Shown here piece by piece: positions 6,750 through 11,499 of a stretch of 15,010 nucleotides of DNA. A program made the translations under genes and the position numbers. Position 1 is the stretch's first letter. Each line of letters begins with the position of its first letter. Source of the stretch: Thermoleophilia bacterium (lineage in GTDB: Bacteria; Actinomycetota; Thermoleophilia; Gaiellales; Gaiellaceae); assembly GCA_016844515.1 (NCBI GenBank), contig JAERMP010000148.1:1-15010 (forward strand), in the 5' to 3' direction. The notes beneath the pieces are model-generated. The model ran no database searches, was not told the origin of the DNA, and worked only from the letters and a program-made list of their open reading frames with translations.

Positions 6750-7711
6750 CTACTGGCGTAGCCGCGCGAGCGCTGACGACATCGCGCGGAAGAAGTTCAC
6801 GAGCCGAGGGCCCCAGCGCGAGGCGATCGAGTCGTCGATCCGCACGATCGACCCGGTGCGCACGGCGCTGATGCGATCCCAACCCGGTCGCGACGCGACT
6901 GTCGAGGGCTTCTGCCCGCAGCACACGGTGTCCGCCAGCACGATGACGTCGGGGCTCGCGGAGACGACATACTCGGCCGAGAGCTGCGGATAGCCCGTGC
7001 CGACCGAATCGGCCTCGTCGGCGATGTTGCGGAGGCCGAGTGCCGCATAGACCTTGCCGACGAACGTCTTCGAGGTCGCCGAATAGAGGTCGGGCGTCAG
7101 CTCGTGGTACACCGAGAGCCCCCCGCCGGGCGTGCGCGCCGCCTTGACGATGCCGGCGATCTTCGACTTCATGCGATCGATCAGCCGCGTCGCTTCGGCT
7201 TCGTGCCCGGTGACAAGACCGAGCTGCCTGATCTGCTGATACGCGCCTTTGAACGTCGCCGCGCCGTCGTGATGGATGACGGTGATCCCGAGCCGCTCGA
7301 GCGCCCCGGAAAGACCCTTCGGGTCATACGCGATGACCACGAGGTCGGGCCGATAGCCGGCGATGGCCTCCACGTTAGGTGTGAAGCCCGAGAGCGAGGT
7401 GGAGGGAGCGCTCTTCGGGAAGTCGGATTGATCGTCGACCGCGACCACCTGCGAGCCGGCGCCGATGGCAAACAGGGACTCGGTCGCGGTGGGCGAGAGC
7501 GACACGATGCGGCGCGGCCTCGTCGCAACCGTGACCTTGCCGTTCGAGGCCACGATCGTGACCGGGAACGACGTAGGAGCTGCGTGCCTTGTAACAGTCT
7601 GTTGCAAGATCGGGTGAACGCCGGCCGCTCCGGCGACGAACATGGCGAACGCCGCCACCAACGCACCGGTGACGAGAGCTGTGAAGTGACGAGACCTGTG
7701 AAGCGAAGCAC
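6750..7711 (-). CDS. btuF: BtuF-like periplasmic cobalamin-binding protein, frame broken near the start
   Basis: Class III substrate-binding protein (TroA/BtuF fold). RPRRIVSLSPTATESLFAIG opens the first lobe. The glutamates of NVEAIAGYRPDLVV and LSAEYVVSASPDVIV match those that dock BtuF onto BtuC arginines, and CCGQKPSTVASRPGWD with IASRWGPRLVNFF closes the second lobe. A strong ribosome site AAGGAGG (7724-7718) sits 6 nt before GTG 7711, but that frame is not the frame of the protein. A 17-bp imperfect tandem duplication (7670-7703) lies between. Deleting one copy gives 314 residues starting MLRFTALVTGALVAAF, a good signal peptide. As written, the main frame can only start at TTG 7661 or inside the hydrophobic segment, without a ribosome site. 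No lipobox cysteine is visible, unusual for a Gram-positive binding protein. The riboswitch upstream supports B12 as ligand. Confidence 0.88.
7588..7608. repeat. AT-rich dyad, copy 1 (inside btuF-like gene)
   Basis: Arms CTTGTAACAG and CTGTTGCAAG flank a central T and pair over ten positions with one G-T pair. The first 16 bases plus the preceding C are identical to the sequence at 8728-8744. It lies in coding sequence just after the predicted signal peptide (LQQTVT), about 100 nt into the gene. Confidence 0.8.
7670..7703 (-). repeat. 17-bp imperfect tandem duplication at start of btuF-like gene
   Basis: Copies TGACGAGAGCTGTGAAG (7670-7686) and TGACGAGACCTGTGAAG (7687-7703) differ at one base (7678 G against 7695 C). 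The 17-bp period shifts the frame between the ribosome-site-linked GTG 7711 and the rest of the gene. Deleting either copy restores the frame. Confidence 0.95.
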
Positions 7712-7717
7712 CTGAAT

Positions 7718-7724
7718 CCTCCTT
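7718..7724 (-). promoter_or_regulatory. Ribosome binding site of btuF-like gene
   Basis: Minus-strand AAGGAGG with 6-nt spacing to GTG 7711 is the strongest Shine-Dalgarno match seen in the window and decides the intended start. A UCCUCC at the 3' base of the riboswitch (7748-7743) can pair with GGAGGA here, offering a way to hide the site. Confidence 0.75.
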
Positions 7725-7745
7725 CCGCGAGGGGTTCGGCTAGGA

Positions 7746-7887
7746 GGAGCGCGACAGGTCTTCTGACTCGGGGCTCCCTCCCTCGCCGCCTTCCCGGCTT
7801 GCGCCAGTGGCTTCGTGGCGGAGGAGCGTCTCCCCTTACAGCGGCGGGACCGTCCCGGATTCGCACCGGGTTCCCTCACCGTGCTCC
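7746..7887 (-). ncRNA. Cobalamin (B12) riboswitch controlling the btuF-like operon
   Basis: The minus strand holds the conserved core of the cobalamin riboswitch in order: GGTGCGAATCCGGG (7868-7855), CCGCTGTAAGGGG (7844-7832), the B12 box GCCACTG...GCCGGGAAGGC (7811-7788) and GAGTCAGAAGACCTG (7769-7755). A closing P1 stem GGAGC/GCTCC is possible between 7887-7883 and 7750-7746. It lies in the leader 35-176 nt before GTG 7711. Cobalamin binding normally lowers expression of uptake genes. The UCCUCC overlapping the 3' strand of P1 could sequester the ribosome site, which suggests control of translation, but I cannot settle the pairing logic by eye. Confidence 0.93.
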
Positions 7888-7901
7888 TTGATTGGAGGGC
7901 G

Positions 7902-7911
7902 AGCCTATCAT
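7902..7911. promoter_or_regulatory. Overlapping divergent -10 elements (btuF operon and VanZ gene)
   Basis: On the plus strand TATCAT (7906-7911) ends 6 nt before GTG 7918. On the minus strand TAGGCT (7907-7902) would start transcription near 7895, just upstream of the riboswitch. The two hexamers share the self-complementary TA at 7906-7907, so only one polymerase could occupy the site at a time. The minus-strand element is the less certain of the two. Confidence 0.45.
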
Positions 7912-7917
7912 CGGACG

Positions 7918-8268
7918 GTGTCCGCTTCCTTCACGCGACTCTGGCTCCCCGTCCTTGCGTGGGCCGCCTTGATCTTCGCCTTCTCGTCGGTGCCGGATCT
8001 GGGGACGGGTCTCGGTGGCTGGGACCTCGCCCTGCGCAAGCTCGCTCATGCGGCGGAATACTCCGTACTCGGAGCCCTTCTCGTACGCGCGACCGGACGG
8101 AGCGGGCTCGCGTTCGCACTCGGGACGCTGTACGCGACCAGCGACGAGATCCATCAGACATTCGTCTCCGGTCGCATGGGCTCTCCGCTCGACGTCGCGA
8201 TCGATGCGATCGGTGTCGCGTGTGGCGTCGTCCTCTGGCAGTCCATTCGGACTCGTCGGCTCGTATGA
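7918..8268 (+). CDS. VanZ-like membrane protein
   Basis: A 116-residue small membrane protein with about four hydrophobic segments, including LWLPVLAWAALIFAFSS near the N-terminus, YSVLGALLVRA, LAFALGTLYATSDEIHQ and AIDAIGVACGVVLW. The combination KLAHAAEY, DEIHQTFVSGRMGSPLDVAIDAIG is the signature of the VanZ family, whose namesake gives low-level teicoplanin resistance; most members have no known role. GTG 7918 is chosen because the hydrophobic region begins directly after it and TATCAT lies 6 nt upstream. No ribosome site is visible, consistent with a leaderless mRNA. Its stop overlaps the next start by four bases (ATGA), so the HAD-like gene is probably translationally coupled. Confidence 0.85.
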   Translation: MSASFTRLWLPVLAWAALIFAFSSVPDLGTGLGGWDLALRKLAHAAEYSVLGALLVRATGRSGLAFALGTLYATSDEIHQTFVSGRMGSPLDVAIDAIGVACGVVLWQSIRTRRLV

Positions 8269-8735
8269 CGCAAGGACGAGCGGTCGCGATCGATCTCGAC
8301 GCCCTCGGCGACACGCGCGCGCTCTGGAGCGATTGGCTCGCGTCGGCTCGAGCGGTGCTCAGCGTCGATCCCGCCGCGCTCTCCGCCGACCGCGGTGAGG
8401 CAGCCGCGGAGCTCGACCGTCAGGGAGCGGGTAACTGGCGAGCCCTGCTCGAGCGCTATAGCGAGGAACGTGCGCCCGTCTATATCCGCCGAGACGCGGA
8501 GACGAGCGCTGCATTGCGCTCACTCGACGCGTCGGGACACGTGATCGGGGTCTTCACGGATGCCCCCGAACCGCTCGCGCGCGTCGCGCTCGCCCAGCTC
8601 GGCGCCACGCGGCGGATTGCAGAGCTCGAGGTCGGAGACGGCGCTCTCGAGCGCATCCTCGTGGCCTTCGGCGCGGATGCACTCGTGGTTCGCACTCGCG
8701 ACGCGCTCATCGACATCGCGCGAACAACCTTGTAA
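8265..8735 (+). CDS. HAD-like protein with degenerate catalytic motifs
   Basis: A 156-residue protein with a haloacid-dehalogenase layout. Motif I-like AIDLDALGDTRALWSDW (residues 8-24) retains the two aspartates of DxD, and a helical cap-like region contains ELDRQGAGNWRALLERYSEERAP. Motif II-like GVFTDAPEPLARVALAQLG keeps the Thr. The later motifs are poor: there is no clear catalytic lysine, and the usual GDxxxD is replaced by ADALVVRTRDAL. It may have lost phosphatase activity or may bind a ligand. Start ATG 8265 overlaps the VanZ stop by four bases. The TAA stop lies inside the AT-rich dyad at 8732-8746. Assignment to the HAD fold is probable; the substrate is unknown. Confidence 0.7.
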   Translation: MTQGRAVAIDLDALGDTRALWSDWLASARAVLSVDPAALSADRGEAAAELDRQGAGNWRALLERYSEERAPVYIRRDAETSAALRSLDASGHVIGVFTDAPEPLARVALAQLGATRRIAELEVGDGALERILVAFGADALVVRTRDALIDIARTTL

Positions 8736-8746
8736 CAGTCTGTTAC
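8732..8746. repeat. AT-rich dyad, copy 2, candidate operator
   Basis: GTAACAG-T-CTGTTAC is a perfect 15-bp dyad that stands out in GC-rich sequence. The 17 bases 8728-8744 (CCTTGTAACAGTCTGTT) are identical to 7587-7603. It spans the HAD-like stop codon and directly abuts TTGGCA (8747-8752), a possible though widely spaced -35 of the next gene. The position suits a regulator site, but a dispersed repeat is equally possible. Confidence 0.75.
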
Positions 8747-8773
8747 TTGGCAGGGGTCGGGCCCTCCGGTTCG

Positions 8774-8779
8774 TACAAT
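8774..8779 (+). promoter_or_regulatory. Putative -10 of the 72-residue protein gene (leaderless)
   Basis: TACAAT, the best -10 match in the window, ends six bases before ATG 8786. A TTGGCA at 8747-8752 is a long 21 nt away, so its role as -35 is doubtful. Confidence 0.6.
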
Positions 8780-8785
8780 CGGCTC

Positions 8786-9004
8786 ATGGACCAGAAGGAC
8801 GTCGGGGATCGACAGCTCGACGCGCTCCTCGAGCGGCTCGATCGCATCGCGGACGAGCTCGCGCGCCTGAACCGGACGACCGAGAAGCAGGACGGGTTTA
8901 CCCTCGTCGCCCGCGAGCTTCGTGAGCTCACGGAGTCGATGAACGCGCTCGCCTACGCCGCGCTCGGCCAGGCGCCACCTCGCGTGAGGCGTCGCGCCGG
9001 CTGA
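8786..9004 (+). CDS. Small helical (coiled-coil-like) protein of unknown function
   Basis: A 72-residue soluble, strongly charged protein I do not recognise. Residues about 10-30 (RQLDALLERLDRIADELARL) and 40-58 (LVARELRELTESMNALAYA) have leucine/isoleucine spacing of 3-4 residues, so two amphipathic helices or a helical hairpin are likely. The tail PPRVRRRAG is basic. There is no signal peptide, membrane segment or metal motif. The start ATG 8786 follows TACAAT by six bases with no ribosome site, and the gene is preceded by the perfect dyad at 8732-8746 and followed by two hairpins, so it looks like a separately regulated single-gene unit. The good promoter and bounded unit support a real gene. 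Confidence 0.7.
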   Translation: MDQKDVGDRQLDALLERLDRIADELARLNRTTEKQDGFTLVARELRELTESMNALAYAALGQAPPRVRRRAG

Positions 9005-9020
9005 CCAGCGAGCTGCGCAA

Positions 9021-9051
9021 GACCGGAATCCGCTAGCGCGGCATTCCGGTC
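9021..9051 (+). terminator. Hairpin after the 72-residue protein gene
   Basis: GACCGGAAT pairs perfectly with ATTCCGGTC, with an inner CCGC/GCGG pair around TAGC. This long stem begins 17 nt after the stop codon and is the likely end of the plus-strand transcript. No T-run follows. Confidence 0.65.
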
Positions 9052-9069
9052 GCGCCAAGATCCCTGAAG

Positions 9070-9088
9070 GCGGCCGCTTCGCGGCCGC
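9070..9088. terminator. Second hairpin, between convergent genes
   Basis: GCGGCCGC-TTC-GCGGCCGC forms an 8-bp all-GC stem 24 nt before the end of the minus-strand dehydrogenase gene. Being symmetrical, it could terminate from either side, and most plausibly serves the minus-strand gene. Confidence 0.5.
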
Positions 9089-9111
9089 GGCGTTGGCTTG
9101 TAGATCGACGA

Positions 9112-10114
9112 TTACGTCAGTCGGAAGATCGTTCCATCGTGGGAGACTGCGAACAGCTCCCCGGCAGCGTTCTCGCCGAACGAGCTCAGGCTGCCGACCT
9201 CGAACGGCTCGGTCCGAAGGTCGACCACTGCGCCGGCGGAGACGCGGAAGCTCCAGATCGTCCCTGAGCAGTAGTCGCCGACGACGTACCGCCCGCGCTC
9301 CGCCGGACGGGCCGAGCCGCGATAGACCAGGAGCGCCGTTGTCGTAGCGCTGGGATCCTTCGTAGCGATTCCAGCCGTAGTTCTCGAGCCCGGGACTCTC
9401 ACGTGGCGTGAAGTCGACCTCTTCGACCGAGCCCTGCCCAACGTCGCCGATGTAGAGGTCCCCCGTCAGGCGATCGAACGAGAACCGCCACGGGTTTCTC
9501 AGCCCGAGCGCCGCGATCGACCACCTCGCGCCCGGTTTCGACACGTCGAGGGTGAGCAGCTTCCCGAATCGAGACGCCATGTCCTGCGACCTGTCTTGCG
9601 GATCGCCGCCTGCACCGCCATCGCCGATGCTCGTGTACAGGCGTCCATCAGGTCCAAAGGCGAGATGCCCGCCGTTGTGATTCCCGTACGGGTCGCGCAC
9701 GGCGAGCAGGATCTTGCGGCTCGTAGGCACGGCCTTCGTGCCGTTCGAGCGGAACCGGGCAACGGTATTTCGATCGCCGTTCGACGTGTAGGCGACGTAG
9801 AGGAGCCGGTTTTTCGCGTAGTTGGGGTGAAACGCGAGCCCGAGCAAGCCCTGCTCGCCGCCCGAGACGATCTGGCGACGAATGTCGAGGAAGACCGTCC
9901 GTCGGCCCGATCTGAGCCGAATCACCCTTCCACCCTGCTCCACGACGTAGACCGTTCCGGGCTCGCCGGGGGCGTACGTCAACAGCACGGGAGCATCGAA
10001 CCCCCGTGCGTAAGCGACCTTGCCGAACGCTTCGCTCGCACGTGAAGCCGACCCCGCACCTCCGAGCAAGAGGGCGCCCGCGACGGCGACCGCGATCGTC
10101 GACAAGGCGCGCAC
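9112..10114 (-). pseudogene. Glucose/sorbosone dehydrogenase-like protein, frameshifted with apparent internal loss
   Basis: Six-bladed beta-propeller of the GSDH/YliI family (soluble PQQ-dependent aldose sugar dehydrogenases), exported by an N-terminal signal MRALSTIAVAVAGALLLGG. Family landmarks appear in order: GEQGLLGLAFHPNYAKN, NHNGGHLAFGPDGRLY with the likely catalytic histidine, GDGGAGGDP, and GLRNPWRFSFDRLTGDLYIGDVGQ. Frame one continues through ENYGWNRYEGSQRYDNGAP and then degenerates. The C-terminal end (LVYRGSARPAERGRYVVGDYCSG to the TAA at 9112) is in another frame, joined near 9329-9337. Family members normally have some 25-30 residues between these points, including a GCSVTGG-like segment, and these are missing. 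So about 90 bases seem lost, not a multiple of three. GTG 10114 has TACCGT 6 nt upstream. Whether the loss is real or an assembly collapse is open. Confidence 0.82.
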
Positions 10115-10120
10115 GGCACC

Positions 10121-10126
10121 ACGGTA
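10121..10126 (-). promoter_or_regulatory. Putative -10 of dehydrogenase gene (leaderless)
   Basis: Minus-strand TACCGT is followed by six bases (GGTGCC) and GTG 10114. No ribosome site is visible. Confidence 0.45.
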
Positions 10127-10158
10127 GCCAACCCCTGTGAACAAGCCGTGAGCCGGAG

Positions 10159-10164
10159 TAGGGT
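10159..10164 (+). promoter_or_regulatory. Putative -10 of trkA-trkH operon
   Basis: TAGGGT ends 8 nt before GTG 10173, slightly wider than at the other units. No Shine-Dalgarno match is seen, so a leaderless or nearly leaderless mRNA is likely. Confidence 0.4.
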
Positions 10165-10172
10165 ACGCGCTC

Positions 10173-11498
10173 GTGAAGGTCTTCGTGATCGGCGCGGGGC
10201 AGGTCGGAACGACAATCGTCGAGGCTCTCCACGAGGACCACGAGATCACCGTGCTCGACAACGAGGCATCGCGCCTCCAGGCGATCGCCGGGCGGTTCGA
10301 CGTCGCGACGTACGAGGGCGACGGGACGAGCCGCAAGGACCTCGCAGCGGCCGGAGTCGGAAGCGCAGACCTCGTCATCGCCTGCACGTCCCGCGACGAG
10401 GTGAACCTGGTCGCAGGCATGTTCGCGCGCCGTGAGACGCCCGGGGCAACGACGGTGATCCGGACCTCGAACGTCGAGTACGTCGAGCTCTGGCGCGCCG
10501 GCCAGCTTGACGTCGACTTCGTCGTCTCGTCCGAGCTCGAGACGGCGTACGCGATCAGCCGCATCATCGGCGTTCCTGCGGCACGACAGACCGATGTCTT
10601 CGCGGAGGGACAGGTGCAGGTTGGTGAATTCGACGCCGAGGAAGGCGCATCTCCCGACGTGATCGGCGTCGCGCTACGCCACGCGAAGATCCCGGCCGAT
10701 TCGAAGATCGCGGCCATAATCCGCGACAACGAGACCATCCTTCCCGGGGGTGACGAGACGATCCGGATCGGCGATCGAATCGTCGTCATCGGCTCGCCGG
10801 CAGCGGCGAAGGCATGGAGCTCGCTCCTCTGGCCCGAAGGCGGGACCGTGCGTGACGTCGTGATCTTCGGAGCCGGTCACGTGGGAATGGCCATCGCGCG
10901 CGTGCTCGTCGAGCAGGGGCTCAACGTGCGCATGATCGAGGCCTCGAGCGAGCAGGCGCGCCGTGCCGCCGAGGCCCTTCCGACCGTGCGTGTCTACAAC
11001 GCGACCGGGTTCGACCCCGACTTCCTCGAGCGGGAGCGGATCGGCCAGTCGCAGGCCGGCATCTTCGCCATGAGAGACGACGCCAAGAACCAGTACGCCG
11101 CTTCTCTCGCGCAGGTGAACGGCATCCAGTTCACGATCGCGATTGCGCACGAAGCTGTCTCGGTCGCAGCCTTCGAGCACGCGGGCATCGACGTCTCGGT
11201 GAACCCGCGCGGAGTCACCGCCGAGGAAATCGTCCGCTTCGCACACGATCCACGGATGCAGCAGGTCTCGATGCTCGAGGGCAACCGCTACGAGGTGCTC
11301 GACGTCACCACGAGGGAGTCGAGCCGCTACATCGGCATGGCGTTCCGCGACATGCCTGTCCACGGCTCGCTCATCGGCGCGATCGTCCGCAACGGGGAGG
11401 CAATCTTCCCGCACGGCGACGATGTCCTGCAGGCTGGCGACCGCGTGATCATCTTCACCGAGACCGCAAACGCGCCCTGGGTCGTCGAGGCACTCTGA
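10173..11498 (+). CDS. trkA: Trk potassium uptake system NAD-binding regulatory protein TrkA
   Basis: This 441-residue protein is a tandem of two RCK units, each a Rossmann TrkA_N domain followed by a TrkA_C domain, the usual long TrkA architecture. The first nucleotide-binding loop is GAGQVG (7-12), with the acidic end of strand two in VLDNE. The second is GAGHVG (233-238), with MIEAS. TrkA_C parts end the halves, as in GDETIRIGDRIVVIG (193-207) and HGDDVLQAGDRVIIF near the C-terminus. It assembles on the cytosolic face of TrkH and gates K+ flow in response to nucleotides. Start GTG 10173 places the glycine loop at the normal distance. The trkH start follows the stop by one base, so the pair is one operon. 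Confidence 0.95.
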   Translation: MKVFVIGAGQVGTTIVEALHEDHEITVLDNEASRLQAIAGRFDVATYEGDGTSRKDLAAAGVGSADLVIACTSRDEVNLVAGMFARRETPGATTVIRTSNVEYVELWRAGQLDVDFVVSSELETAYAISRIIGVPAARQTDVFAEGQVQVGEFDAEEGASPDVIGVALRHAKIPADSKIAAIIRDNETILPGGDETIRIGDRIVVIGSPAAAKAWSSLLWPEGGTVRDVVIFGAGHVGMAIARVLVEQGLNVRMIEASSEQARRAAEALPTVRVYNATGFDPDFLERERIGQSQAGIFAMRDDAKNQYAASLAQVNGIQFTIAIAHEAVSVAAFEHAGIDVSVNPRGVTAEEIVRFAHDPRMQQVSMLEGNRYEVLDVTTRESSRYIGMAFRDMPVHGSLIGAIVRNGEAIFPHGDDVLQAGDRVIIFTETANAPWVVEAL

Positions 11499-11499
11499 G

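Noticed and set aside
8480..10789. A 769-residue minus-strand open frame across the dehydrogenase gene
   Set aside because: Only the middle part is real protein. The ends run antisense to the HAD-like and TrkA genes, and the lower part is out-of-frame reading after the break near 9333.
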